DNA from: Pseudomonadota bacterium
GTDB taxonomy: Bacteria > Desulfobacterota > Syntrophobacteria > Syntrophobacterales > Syntrophobacteraceae
NCBI GenBank assembly: GCA_023416335.1
Contig: JAEZHY010000086.1
Location: 1-35,079, forward strand
Direction of reading: 5' to 3'
Length of the DNA stretch: 35,079 nt
The notes below the pieces were generated by a model. It was not told the DNA's origin. It ran no database searches and was given only the letters and a program-made list of their open reading frames with translations. The first letter of the stretch is position 1; each line of letters opens with the position of its first letter. Shown here piece by piece: positions 1-8,908 of this stretch. A program made the translations under genes and the position numbers.

Positions 1-2
1 CG

Positions 3-902
3 CTATGCTGTGAGATGTGGCCCGGCAACACCACCGACGTAAAGACGCTGATCCCGGTTGTGAAAAGAATCAAGGCTCGTTTCAATGTATCTAACTTCTG
101 TATTGTCGCCGACCGGGGCATGATCAGCAAAGAGACAATGAAGGAGTTCGATGATTCCAAAAACAAGGTCCCCTACATTCTGGGAGTCCGAATGCGCAAT
201 GTCAAAGTAGTGCATGAGAAGGTTCTCTCAGATCAACGGGAATTCCGGGAGATTCGTCCGGAGGGGAAGTCCTCCAAGGCACCTTCCCCGCTGCAGGTAA
301 AGGAGGTGCGCGTAGACGGAAGACGATACATCGTGTGCCTCAATCCGAAGCAGGCAAGGAAGGATCGGGCCGACCGCGAGGCCATTGTGACATCCCTCGA
401 AGAGCAACTAAAAAAAGGAGACAAAAGCCTGGTAGGCAGCTACATCAAAAGCGAGAAGGGCGCCTTTTCCATTGACCGGCAAAAGATCGAGGCGGAAGCC
501 CGTTTTGACGGCAAATGGGTACTCACCACCAATACCAAGCTCAGTGCGGATAAAGCGGCCCTGAAATACAAGGAACTTTGGATGGTGGAGCATACTTTTC
601 GGAGCATGAAATCGCTTCTTGAGACCCGGCCGATCCATCATCGCCTGGATGAAACCATAAGGGGACACGTCTTTTGCAGCTTCCTTGCCCTGGTGCTCAA
701 AAAGGAACTCTACCGGCGCATGGAGGATTCCAGACACAGCTTCGAATGGGCCGACATCAAGCAGGACTTAAAAGCCCTGACAAAGACGGTAATCGAAGAG
801 GACGGAAAACGCTTTGCCGTCCGCAGCCAATGCAGGGGCACCTGCGGAAAGGTCTTCCAGTCTGTTGGCGTTGCAATCCCCCCAACGATCCGGGAAATCT
901 AA
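3..902 (+). CDS. IS1634-like (IS4-type DDE) transposase, 5' end outside window
   Basis: The reading frame is open from the left edge (LCCEMWPGNTTD...), so the gene starts before the window and only its C-terminal 300 residues are present. The DDE nuclease core fits the IS1634 group of IS4-type transposases: a VADRGM block supplies a catalytic aspartate, and a downstream YKELWMVEHTFRSMK block carries the catalytic glutamate. These enzymes cut and paste their own insertion sequence. The visible part has no internal stop, so the copy may be intact. I did not find a clear terminal inverted repeat just after the stop. A fragment of a related transposase follows 76 bases downstream, so this corner is a mobile-element landing site. 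Family assignment rests on recognised motifs only. Confidence 0.85.
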   Translation, partial: LCCEMWPGNTTDVKTLIPVVKRIKARFNVSNFCIVADRGMISKETMKEFDDSKNKVPYILGVRMRNVKVVHEKVLSDQREFREIRPEGKSSKAPSPLQVKEVRVDGRRYIVCLNPKQARKDRADREAIVTSLEEQLKKGDKSLVGSYIKSEKGAFSIDRQKIEAEARFDGKWVLTTNTKLSADKAALKYKELWMVEHTFRSMKSLLETRPIHHRLDETIRGHVFCSFLALVLKKELYRRMEDSRHSFEWADIKQDLKALTKTVIEEDGKRFAVRSQCRGTCGKVFQSVGVAIPPTIREI

Positions 903-978
903 GATGTCAAAGAACAGAAAATGTAGTGCCAAAAATCCTGGGGGCACATCTAACATATTGACATTACGGAATTAGTTT

Positions 979-1445
979 ATGCGTACTGTAGAAGTTGAGC
1001 CAAAGGTTCTGGAAGGTCTTCTTGCTGAGAGGTTTTTCAGTTCCGATGTGGGGCGAGCGCTTTTTCTCACCGTCCTTCAGAGATTGATGGTATGCGGCTC
1101 GGACCGGTTCTGCGACAAATTGCGAAGGACTACTTCGACAAAGGGGCTGATGAGATCGAGCTTCATCTTCTCCACCGCGCTATGGCCATTCTCGGAGAAG
1201 AGAATCGAAGATGTGATCTACTTCAATCTAGCAGACTTCGGCTATCTAATTGCCGCTAATCCGTTGGAACGTACCCGCTCTATTCGTGCCATCTTGTTTG
1301 CTCTTGCCTCAGTTCTGGCTTCCCAAAAGACCTGACTGGAGTTCCGAGGGTCGTGACGGAAGCATATTTTACGGCGCTCAAACACTTGAAACAAATCGGA
1401 ATACGCAGGGAAGAGCTTTTTCAAAACAAGATTATCCCTACTTGA
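979..1445 (+). pseudogene. Frameshifted relic of an IS1634-like transposase (N-terminal part)
   Basis: From the ATG at 979 the frame reads like the N-terminal region of IS1634 transposases (AERFFSSDVGRALFLTVLQR, then GSDRFCDK). Near 1116 the family-like reading moves to another frame, KDYFDKGADEIELHLLHRAM followed by AILGEE, which runs to a TAA at 1257. The same frame resumes as GFPKDLTGVPRVVTEAYF and ends at 1445; this last part was not recognised. The first frame stays open to 1335 but stops looking like the family. The catalytic domain is missing. This is therefore a decayed second copy, distinct from the transposase just upstream, with at least one frameshift and one stop. Confidence 0.65.
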
Positions 1446-1696
1446 AAAACACATCTTTTATGATGCGCTGCGATTCCGTCCCTGATCTAAGAGGGGAGAT
1501 GAAAAGTTCCCCGGGGATACGGACAGGTCTTTGAAAACCGAATAGCTGGATACCTTCTGCTGAGCGGGCAGGGGAGCGGCAGACTGCGCTCACGGACTCG
1601 TGTCGCAACCGACCCGGGCCTGAGTCCATCCCCTGGAACAAACTTCATCGGGCCAGCCGGACGTCCTTCGGATCAGGCCCATCGGGCCGGCTGGAC

Positions 1697-1727
1697 GGTG
1701 GGCACCCGAAAAAACCGGGTGCCCACC
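1697..1727. repeat. Perfect 12-bp stem hairpin of the GGTGGGCACC repeat family
   Basis: The arms GGTGGGCACCCG (1697-1708) and CGGGTGCCCACC (1716-1727) are exact reverse complements around a 7-base A-rich loop. Related copies occur at 25884-25921 and, in partial form, at 33144-33156, so this is a dispersed repeat and not a one-off terminator. No T-run follows it. Confidence 0.8.
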
Positions 1728-1869
1728 CTACCGCTCAGCATGTTTTATTCGGGCGCATGGCGCTGTCGGGAAACCGCGCCATAACGGAGGGGACATCGGT
1801 CACGACTGCAATTGTTTTTTCGTGATTTTCGTTCCTCCTGCTCATCCCAAAGCGATGGGTTGCGCTCCG

Positions 1870-1928
1870 AGACTGTGTCGTCACCGACCGTAGTTGGGTT
1901 GGTTTTCATCGACAACACGACACAGTCT
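1870..1928. mobile_element. 59-bp palindromic mini-insertion with 5-bp flanking direct repeat
   Basis: The ends AGACTGTGTCGT (1870-1881) and ACGACACAGTCT (1917-1928) are perfect 12-bp inverted repeats. The element is flanked by CTCCG on both sides (1865-1869 and 1929-1933). Removing the 59 bases plus one CTCCG restores a continuous palindromic repeat, GATGGGTTGCGCTCCG joined to CTTCACCCATCC. A closely similar uninterrupted copy of that repeat is present in the opposite orientation at 33075-33105. This is the footprint expected of a very small non-autonomous transposable element. The mobilising transposase is unknown. Confidence 0.65.
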
Positions 1929-2022
1929 CTCCGCTTCACCCATCCGACTATGTGACCTCATCCTATTGTGTTCTTTCGTGTATTTCGTGGTTAAGGGTTT
2001 TGTTTTTCAATTTTGGTTACGG

Positions 2023-5000
2023 CTATGCTGCGCTAAGCATTTCGTGTTTTTCATAAGGAATATGGAGCCACAGTTTAAGTACCGAAATCAACCGCCCCAC
2101 ATCCACGGGCTTGCTGATGTAGTCCGATGCTCCTGCTTCGAAGCACTTCTCGCGGTCTCCCTTCATGGCCTTCGCGGTCAGAGCGACAACAGGCAGGTTG
2201 GCATATCGCTCGTTGCGGCGGATGATCCGTGTAGTCTCAAAGCCGTCCATTTCCGGCATCATGATATCCATCAGCACCAGGTCGGTATCGGGGGCGGCCT
2301 CCAGGGCCGCGATGCCGTCCTTTCCATTTTTTGCGAACTTGACCTTGATCCCGTGGGTTTCGAGAACGCTGGCAAGGGCGAAGACATTCCTTATATCGTC
2401 ATCCACAATGAGGACCTTCTTCCCGGCAAGGGTAGAAGTGGATTCACGGATTTCCCTGATCAACCGCCGGCTGTCCTTGGGGAGGCTTGCCTCATTCCGG
2501 TGCAGGAAAATCGTGGTCTCATCGAGCAAACGGGCCTGGGAATCGGCATATTTGATGATGATTGTGTTGGAGAACTTATCGAGTTCTTCGGCTTGCCCTC
2601 TGGGGCTGTAGACGATCACTGGCAGATCGCGCACTCCAAGCTCGGTTGTCATTCTTTCCAGAAGGTCGCTGCTATTCATATCGGGGAGGTCCGGATCGAG
2701 CACCACGCAGTCGAATCGGCGACCTCTGAGTTCTTCCAGCGCTTGATAGCCATTTTCCACGACTGTGGTCTGCACGTCGCCATCGCCGACAAGGCGCATG
2801 ATTTCGTCTCGCTTCTCTTTGTTGTTTTCTACAATGAGAAGCTGTCCGGAATCTCGCTCCAGAAAATTCTCAATTGCTGAAAAGACGTTATCAAGGGACT
2901 GTTTGTCCACAGGTTTGCTCAGGTAGCCGAGCACTCCATTGTGGAGAGCCCTTTTGCGTTCCTCCAAAACCGTTATGACGTAGACAGGAATGTGCCTCAG
3001 GTCAGAATGGCCCTTCAAATGCTCAAGGATAGTCCATCCGTCCATTCCGGGAAGCTTGATATCCAGAATGATTGCATCGGGCTTGAACTCATGGGCCAGG
3101 GCAAGTCCGGTATCGCCCCTGACGGCCATGATGGCCTTAAAGCCTCGTTCACGCGACAAGTCTCTGAGAATAGACGTAAGGTTCTCATCATCTTCGATAA
3201 TGAGCACTACCCTGTCGCCTTCCCTGATCTCATACCGGTTGTCGATGGTCTCATACATCGTTGGGATATCAGCCCCCACCGCACGATCCGTATCGGCGTG
3301 CACATCGGATGCATCGACTGCCGCAGTTTCCAGGAAAGGTGCTGAAACCTTGGCTCCCTGCAACTGAGAACCTTGTACCATAGGCCGTGCGGGGATCGCA
3401 GCGGACACCGGCACGTAGCGCGCGGGCATGTAAAATGTAAACGTGCTGCCGATACCTTCCTCACTTAGAAGGTGTATCTCACCGCCCAGAAGCCGTGCAA
3501 TTTCACGGCTGATCGTAAGCCCCAAACCTGTTCCGCCGAACTTGCGGCCGGCAGTTGCATCAACCTGTTCGAATGCCTCCCAGATGATTTTTTGTTTCTC
3601 TTTTGGAATTCCGATTCCAGTGTCTTTCACACTGAAAGCAACAACCTGGTCTGCATGCCTGAGTGACAGGCTCTCGAACTGAACTTCGGGCTCAGGAGAC
3701 CTAATTTCCAGGGTTACCCAACCCTTTTCGGTGAATTTGAAGGCATTGGACAAAAGGTTTTTCAGGACCTGTTCCAGCCGGTGCCTGTCCGTTCTGATCA
3801 AAGGGGGAAGATCCTCCGCGATCCTGACCTCAAAATTCAGCCCCTTCTGTTCGGCCAGCTGCCGGAAGGCCGCTTCGAAGTAAGCACGTATTTCGGATGG
3901 AGGGAAGGCCGCGACGTCCACTTCCATCCTGCCGGCCTCGATCTTTGAAAGGTCGAGTATTTCGTTTATGAGGGAGAGCAGGTCCACCGCGCTCGAGTGG
4001 ACGGTCTGCACGTACTCGATCTGTTTGCTCGTAAGGTTATTATCCCTGTTCTCGCCAAGGAGCCCGGAGAGGAGGAGCAGACTGTTCAGCGGCGTCCTCA
4101 ACTCATGGGACATATTGGCAAGGAACTCGGATTTGTACCTGGAAGTGATGGCTAGTTGCTCGGCTTTCTCCTCAAGCGAAGCCTGCGTCAATTCGAGTTC
4201 ACTATTTTTGATCTCGACCATTTGCTTTTGTTCTTCGAGCCGTTTCGCTTTATCTTCCAGTTCATCGTTGGCTTTTCTCAACTCCTCCTGTTGAGCCTGG
4301 AGCTGGTCCTGCGAGTGCTTGAGAGCCTGGGCCTGGTCTTCCAGTTCCTTGTTGGAGCGCTTGAGGTCCGACTGTTTTGTCTGCAGCTCTTCGGCGAGCT
4401 TCTGCGACTGCTTGAGAAGCTCCTCCGTGCGCATGCTGGCCTGAATCATGTTCAGGACGACCCCGAGACTCTCCATGAGCTGCTCCAGGAAAGCAATGTG
4501 TGTTTCGCTGAAGTGCTGGTGGGAAGCAATCTCGACTACCGCCAGAACTCGTCCCTTGAAGACGACGGGAAGCACGATGATGTTTCTCGGTTTGCTGTCA
4601 CTCAAGCCGGAAGTGATCCTGACGTAATCATCCGGAACGTCGAAAAGGAGGATGGGCTTCTTTTCGAGAGCGCATTGTCCAACCAGCCCTTCGCCGGGAA
4701 GCCACATATTGGCGAGGTTTCTTCGCGCCACGTAGGCATAGCTGCTGAGGAGCTTGAGAATTCCCCGAGACTTGTCGGCGCTGCTGGTGTCCATTAGATA
4801 GAAAACACCCTGATGCCCATTCACAAGCGGCGTGAGTTCCGACATCACGAGTTGGGCGACAGTCTGCAGGTCCCTTTGGCCGGGGAGCATTCGGGTAAAG
4901 CGGGCAAGGTTGGTTTTTAGCCAGTCCTGCTCCTCATTTCGGCGCGTCGTGTCACGCAAGGTGCTGATCATCCGGTTAACGTTATCTTTGAGGTCGGCCA

Positions 5001-7080
5001 CCTCTCCGAAGGCTTCCACTTTGATGGACCGGGAGAGATCGCCCTGGCTCACGGCGGTTGCAACATCCGCGATGGCGCGCACCTGCATGGTGAGGTTTCC
5101 GGCGAGTTGGTTAACGTTATCGGTAAGGTCCTTCCAGACTCCCGATACACCTCTCACCTGTGCCTGGCCTCCCAGTTTTCCTTCGGTGCCGACTTCCCTT
5201 GCCACTCGAGTGACCTCAGACGCGAAGGCATTGAGCTGGTCAACCATCTTGTTGATGGTGTCCTTGAGTTCTACAATCTCACCCCTTGCCTCGACTGTGA
5301 TCTTCTGTGAGAGGTCGCCATTGGCGACGGCAATGGTGACCTTGGCAATGTCGCGCACTTGAGAGGTGAGAGCGCCTGCCATGGCATTAACGTTATCGGT
5401 GAGATCTTTCCATACGCCGGCAACCCCAAGTACCTGTGCCTGGCCGCCAAGCTTTCCGTCTGTGCCGACTTCCCTCGCCACCCGGGTAACTTCCGAACCG
5501 AAAGCATTGAGCTGGTCCACCATCTTGTTGACGGTATTCTTGAGCTGAAGGATTTCGCCTTTAGCCTCTACGGTGATCTTCTGCGAGAGATCGCCGTTAG
5601 CAACTGCTGTCGTAACGAGGGCGATGTTTCGAACCTGATCGGTCAGGTTGCTTGCCATCTGGTTGACATTATCGGTAAGGTCCTTCCAGACGCCGGGAAC
5701 TCCCCGAACGTAGGCCTGGCCGCCGAGCTTCCCTTCCGTGCCGACTTCCCTTGCGACTCGGGTTACTTCCGATGCGAAGGTATTGAGTTGGTCCACCATT
5801 CGGTTGATGGTGTCTTTGAGTTCCAGGATTTCACCTTTTGCCTCAACGGTGATTTTTCGCGAAAGGTCCCCGTTTGCAACGGCAGTGGTGACCTTGGCAA
5901 TATCCCGCACCTGCGACGTCAGACTTCCAGCCATGGCATTAACGTTATCGGTGAGGTCTTTCCATACTCCCGCAACGCCAGGTACTTCGGCCTGGCCGCC
6001 GAGCTTTCCACCGGTCCCGACCTCTCGAGCCACGCGCGTGACTTCCGATCCGAACGCATTGAGCTGGTCCACCATTTTGTTGATGGTGTCTTTTAGTTCA
6101 AGAATTTCACCGCTTGCCTCGACGGATATTTTTTTGGAAAGATCGCCCAGGGCGACGGCTGTCGTGACCTCTGCAATGTTGCGGACCTGAGAGGTAAGGC
6201 TTCCGGCCATGGCATTCACACTGACGGTTAAATTCTTCCACACCCCCGACACTCCGGGCACTTGCGCCTGGCCCCCAAGCTTTCCCTCGGTGCCCACTTC
6301 CCAGGCTACACGGGTGACCTCACCGGCGAACGTATTGAGGTTGTCCACCATGCGGTTGATGGTGTCTTTGAGTTCGAGGATCTCACCACTGGCTTTGACG
6401 GTGATCTTCTTGGAAAGGTCGCCCTCGGCCACGGCTGTCGTGACTTCAGCTATATTTCGAACCTGGGAGGTAAGACTTCCGGCCATCGCGTTAACACTGT
6501 CGGTCAGGTCCTTCCAGACGTCCGATACCCCGGGCATCTCGGCCTGCCCGCCGAGCACTCCCTCGGTGCCGACCTCGCGAGCCACGCGAGTAACTTCGGA
6601 AGCAAAGCCGTTGAGCTGGTCCACCATAGCGTTCACGACATTTCCGATTGCAAGGAATTCTCCCTGGAGCGGCCTGCCGTCGATTTCGAGATCCATTTTG
6701 CGCGAGAGATCTCCACGCGCAACCGCCGTGAGCACCCGTGCCGTTTCCGCGGTTGGCTGCGCCAGATTGACTATGAGGGAATTGATGGAATCCACTTCAA
6801 TTTTCCAGCCGCCGCTTACCTCGCCCATCGAGGCACGTTCCGCCATATTTCCTTCCCGGCCAACCACGGTGTTGATCCGAACGAGTTCTCCGGTGATCTG
6901 TCCATTGAGGGTAGCTACCTGGTTGAACGCATCGGCGATCTCATTCATCAAGCCGTCTGCGGTATGCTCCAGCCGGACGGAAAAATCGCCGTTTCGTACA
7001 GCCATCAACGCAGCCAAAAGCTCGTTCAGCTGAGTTTCGTTTGCTCCCTCTTTACGATTAGCTCTTTGCCGCCGTTCCAT
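2023..7080 (-). CDS. Soluble poly-HAMP hybrid histidine kinase with GAF and three receiver domains
   Basis: The order is tandem HAMP-type units (about residues 20-710), GAF (about 735-890), a long Glu/Lys/Gln-rich coiled coil (about 880-977), HisKA with phosphoacceptor His in [12 protein letters not shown] (about 990), and HATPase with N box [10 protein letters not shown] and G box FGGTGLGL. Three receivers follow, with aspartates in [19 protein letters not shown] and [11 protein letters not shown]. Receiver 2 has ENN where an acidic pair is usual, so its metal site may be impaired. No transmembrane segment or signal peptide is seen, so it is probably cytosolic, like fungal Nik1 (group III) osmosensing kinases. 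I chose the ATG at 7080 because AGGA lies 5 bases upstream; an in-frame TTG at 7170 would add 30 residues without an obvious ribosome site. The stimulus and output partner are unknown. Confidence 0.9.
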   Translation of the reverse strand: MERRQRANRKEGANETQLNELLAALMAVRNGDFSVRLEHTADGLMNEIADAFNQVATLNGQITGELVRINTVVGREGNMAERASMGEVSGGWKIEVDSINSLIVNLAQPTAETARVLTAVARGDLSRKMDLEIDGRPLQGEFLAIGNVVNAMVDQLNGFASEVTRVAREVGTEGVLGGQAEMPGVSDVWKDLTDSVNAMAGSLTSQVRNIAEVTTAVAEGDLSKKITVKASGEILELKDTINRMVDNLNTFAGEVTRVAWEVGTEGKLGGQAQVPGVSGVWKNLTVSVNAMAGSLTSQVRNIAEVTTAVALGDLSKKISVEASGEILELKDTINKMVDQLNAFGSEVTRVAREVGTGGKLGGQAEVPGVAGVWKDLTDNVNAMAGSLTSQVRDIAKVTTAVANGDLSRKITVEAKGEILELKDTINRMVDQLNTFASEVTRVAREVGTEGKLGGQAYVRGVPGVWKDLTDNVNQMASNLTDQVRNIALVTTAVANGDLSQKITVEAKGEILQLKNTVNKMVDQLNAFGSEVTRVAREVGTDGKLGGQAQVLGVAGVWKDLTDNVNAMAGALTSQVRDIAKVTIAVANGDLSQKITVEARGEIVELKDTINKMVDQLNAFASEVTRVAREVGTEGKLGGQAQVRGVSGVWKDLTDNVNQLAGNLTMQVRAIADVATAVSQGDLSRSIKVEAFGEVADLKDNVNRMISTLRDTTRRNEEQDWLKTNLARFTRMLPGQRDLQTVAQLVMSELTPLVNGHQGVFYLMDTSSADKSRGILKLLSSYAYVARRNLANMWLPGEGLVGQCALEKKPILLFDVPDDYVRITSGLSDSKPRNIIVLPVVFKGRVLAVVEIASHQHFSETHIAFLEQLMESLGVVLNMIQASMRTEELLKQSQKLAEELQTKQSDLKRSNKELEDQAQALKHSQDQLQAQQEELRKANDELEDKAKRLEEQKQMVEIKNSELELTQASLEEKAEQLAITSRYKSEFLANMSHELRTPLNSLLLLSGLLGENRDNNLTSKQIEYVQTVHSSAVDLLSLINEILDLSKIEAGRMEVDVAAFPPSEIRAYFEAAFRQLAEQKGLNFEVRIAEDLPPLIRTDRHRLEQVLKNLLSNAFKFTEKGWVTLEIRSPEPEVQFESLSLRHADQVVAFSVKDTGIGIPKEKQKIIWEAFEQVDATAGRKFGGTGLGLTISREIARLLGGEIHLLSEEGIGSTFTFYMPARYVPVSAAIPARPMVQGSQLQGAKVSAPFLETAAVDASDVHADTDRAVGADIPTMYETIDNRYEIREGDRVVLIIEDDENLTSILRDLSRERGFKAIMAVRGDTGLALAHEFKPDAIILDIKLPGMDGWTILEHLKGHSDLRHIPVYVITVLEERKRALHNGVLGYLSKPVDKQSLDNVFSAIENFLERDSGQLLIVENNKEKRDEIMRLVGDGDVQTTVVENGYQALEELRGRRFDCVVLDPDLPDMNSSDLLERMTTELGVRDLPVIVYSPRGQAEELDKFSNTIIIKYADSQARLLDETTIFLHRNEASLPKDSRRLIREIRESTSTLAGKKVLIVDDDIRNVFALASVLETHGIKVKFAKNGKDGIAALEAAPDTDLVLMDIMMPEMDGFETTRIIRRNERYANLPVVALTAKAMKGDREKCFEAGASDYISKPVDVGRLISVLKLWLHIPYEKHEMLSAA
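5032..6714. repeat. Tandem 276-bp coding repeats inside the poly-HAMP kinase
   Basis: The motif GDLS recurs seven times. Five of the six intervals are exactly 92 residues (276 bp); the first is 97 because of a five-residue insertion in the first unit. Each unit shares conserved blocks such as [19 protein letters not shown] and [20 protein letters not shown], and the DNA is also very similar between units. In the poly-HAMP group III kinases a unit of this size corresponds to a pair of HAMP domains. The identity suggests recent duplication or gene conversion, and copy number may vary between strains. Confidence 0.9.
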
Positions 7081-7185
7081 GGTCTTCCTGGATCTCCCTT
7101 CCCATTCCGTGCCGGCCGGACTGCATCGGAACCATTCTCGAATAATCTTGAACACAGGTGAGTGCGGCAAATCCTGGGCCGGTTT

Positions 7186-7203
7186 ATAATATTATAATAT
7201 TAT
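7186..7203. promoter_or_regulatory. Perfect 18-bp AT palindrome upstream of the hybrid kinase
   Basis: ATAATATTATAATATTAT is exactly self-complementary and lies about 105 bases upstream of the kinase ATG. On the minus strand it offers TATAAT boxes, with a weak TTCGCA 17 bases upstream of one of them. It could be the -10 region, an operator, or both. The adjacent bases hold a short direct repeat, GCTATGCTATGC. The function is inferred from composition and position only. Confidence 0.4.
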
Positions 7204-7374
7204 CGCTATGCTATGCGAATAAGGGGAATCATTTAATAGTTTGCGGAAAATGGTCGATGACCATGGCAATGTCTGCTTCGATGCACGCCGGGCCGGAGAC
7301 GGTGGGCTGCCGGGTGGGTCGTGCCGAAAAGAATACATAGGTGTAATCGAAGAATCGATTCGGGAGTTAAATAC

Positions 7375-7995
7375 ATGCTTACATCATATCGACTACGATT
7401 GGCCGCGGTCCTGATTATGTCTTTTCTGGGAAGTTCGTGTGCAGCACCCGGGGTATCGACTCGCCCGCTCCCGCAGCAACCGGACCTTGCACTGGCACGC
7501 CCGATTCATGCAAACATCGTGTTGCTCATGCCGGATGACTTCGAGCGGTACGTGAATACAAACTGGTTGCGTGGGAGAGAAATTCACCTGCAGCTTGGCC
7601 GCCAGGCCGCCGACCTGATAGGGGTGCTCTTGCGGAACAATTTCGACCATGTCGGTTTCATCGCCGTAAGAAGCGAACCCGAGGCAATCGACATGATATC
7701 CTCAGGCGCCCCGGAGGTGCAGCGATACGACCTGATAGCCGTCCCGAAATTCTCAAGAGTTGATTTCTGGGAAAGGGGCAACGAGTTTGGTTACGAGATC
7801 GGTGTATCCCTGGAGTTCTACTCGCCCGATTCGACAAGAGTTGAGACGATTGGAGGCCGCGGTGAATCGAGGACCGGAATTCATTCGGGGTTCTCGCCTC
7901 AACAGAGCGCAGGTCTAGCGCTGGCTAATGCCCTGGATGCCGTTAAAGATGGTCTCGAAATGAGGCGACTCTCACTTTCCCAAGGGCGAAGATGA
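7375..7995 (+). CDS. Putative lipoprotein of unknown function
   Basis: This encodes 206 residues. The N terminus is a lipoprotein-type signal: charged MLTSYRLR, then hydrophobic LAAVLIMSFLGSSC, with the cysteine as likely lipidation site, although GSSC is not an ideal lipobox. The mature part resembles no family I can name. It contains alternating hydrophobic stretches (ANIVLLMPDDFERYV, YDLIAVPKFSRVDFW, IGVSLEFYSPDS) and a C-terminal helix, suggesting a compact alpha/beta envelope domain. I chose the ATG at 7375 because GGAG lies about 9 bases upstream and the signal peptide begins there; an in-frame GTG at 7321 is less likely. It is divergent from the kinase and appears monocistronic. Confidence 0.7.
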   Translation: MLTSYRLRLAAVLIMSFLGSSCAAPGVSTRPLPQQPDLALARPIHANIVLLMPDDFERYVNTNWLRGREIHLQLGRQAADLIGVLLRNNFDHVGFIAVRSEPEAIDMISSGAPEVQRYDLIAVPKFSRVDFWERGNEFGYEIGVSLEFYSPDSTRVETIGGRGESRTGIHSGFSPQQSAGLALANALDAVKDGLEMRRLSLSQGRR

Positions 7996-8049
7996 AAACG
8001 GGGTAGTGCTTCACTCCGTCAATGGTTTCCGTGAAGTTTTGGGCACAAG

Positions 8050-8098
8050 TGTCACAAACAGGTGACAGGTTATTGTCAGAAAGATGTTTCACCTGTTT
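8050..8098. promoter_or_regulatory. Inverted repeats, candidate activator (enhancer-binding protein) site
   Basis: Two overlapping dyads are present. TGTCAC and GTGACA (8050-8055 and 8062-8067) are separated by 6 bases. AAACAGGTGA (8056-8065) is the exact reverse complement of TCACCTGTTT (8089-8098). They lie about 77-125 bases upstream of the sigma-54 promoter, the usual place for an activator of that promoter class. The protein that binds is unknown and no such regulator is encoded in the window. Confidence 0.5.
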
Positions 8099-8174
8099 CA
8101 TTAATCGGGTTTCCTAGCTGGCTAATATATAGCTAACACGTAGGAATTACCCGACTTCTCATTATTCAAAAGTA

Positions 8175-8190
8175 TGGCACAGTAATTGCT
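8175..8190 (+). promoter_or_regulatory. Sigma-54 (RpoN) -24/-12 promoter
   Basis: TGGCACAGTAATTGCT matches the -24/-12 consensus TGGCAC-N5-TTGCW in every defined base, with the required 10-base spacing between the GG and GC elements. It faces the Hdr cluster, which starts about 720 bases downstream. Upstream dyads fit activator binding. It may drive the hdr genes through a long leader, or an unrecognised short transcript in between. Confidence 0.7.
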
Positions 8191-8908
8191 CAACTGGCAT
8201 CTGTGTTCGTGATGTGCCAAAGATTTGTGACACAATGGGGTCTCGAAGATCGGGGGCAGCTCTGAGCGTCGGGCCCGGGCGCATTCCAGGACAGCATCCA
8301 AATTGAGTCTGAAAAAGACTGTACTTGTATTTGCTTACGATCCGAGGTTGTTGCTACAGTTGTTGCTATTGCGGGGATCTTCCTTGAACCTCCTGAACAT
8401 GTTCTGTATGGACGGATTGCATGAGCACCTGCCTTTTCGTAATCGCCCTGCCCAGGCGTTCAGGTTTCTCACCGCCGGAACCCCATCCTCCTCCAGTTAT
8501 CTGATTAACCTCCGGATATGCCAATACTTTATTATTCCTCCCGGGTCTCTGGGAAGCTTCACATACAGTTCCGAAAAGGACGCGAATCTGGAGCTTCGCA
8601 AACGGTCTTATAAGGTCGTCCAGGCGAAGAGATCGCTGGGATCTTAAGCAGGCCCGGTTGTTTGCAGCCTGGGGTGTTTCGCCCGCACAAACGGCACGCG
8701 GGGATGCCGGCAGCAAAATTCCCGGCCATCAATGGAAGAATTGCTGCTTTGAACGGGCGAAAGAAGTCGGTCGGCCCGGGGGCTTTATATTCCGGCATTG
8801 AAGGCGAATGCGGCAAGTACAGGTATTTGATCATCGATAAGATGCTTTCTCAGGCAGTCTGGAAAGCGATTGATCTATCGGCCGATGTGGACTTTCAAGG
8901 GGAAGATT

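Larger units (their letters stand above)
1446..2022. other. Gene-free stretch rich in palindromic repeats
   Basis: No convincing gene is visible; the short open frames have no family signature. The stretch holds two similar segments (starting about 1647 and 1681, each beginning ATCGGGCC), a perfect 12-bp hairpin at 1697-1727, and a palindromic repeat around 1854-1945 that is interrupted by a 59-bp insertion. It lies downstream of both the transposase relic and the converging hybrid kinase gene, so it is a convergent intergenic region that has collected repeats. Confidence 0.7.
7996..8908. other. Long gene-poor leader upstream of the Hdr cluster
   Basis: About 910 bases have no gene I can support. 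The longest plus-strand frame (8303-8647, 114 codons) has no recognisable family and no good ribosome site, so I do not call it. The stretch carries inverted repeats at 8050-8098, a sigma-54 promoter at 8175-8190, and about 700 bases of untranslated or unrecognised sequence before the first hdr gene. A small RNA, a leader peptide or a regulatory 5' UTR is possible, but nothing specific is visible. Confidence 0.55.

Noticed and set aside
1697..1727. Hairpin as an intrinsic terminator
   Set aside because: No T-run follows on either strand and related copies occur elsewhere between genes, so a dispersed repeat is the better explanation.
4156..7161. Several long plus-strand frames opposite the hybrid kinase
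   Set aside because: They repeat with the same 276-bp period as the kinase repeats on the other strand and are composition shadows of that gene.
8303..8647. A 114-codon plus-strand open frame downstream of the sigma-54 promoter
   Set aside because: No recognisable family, low-complexity hydrophobic and serine-rich stretches and no good ribosome site; kept only as part of the unexplained leader.
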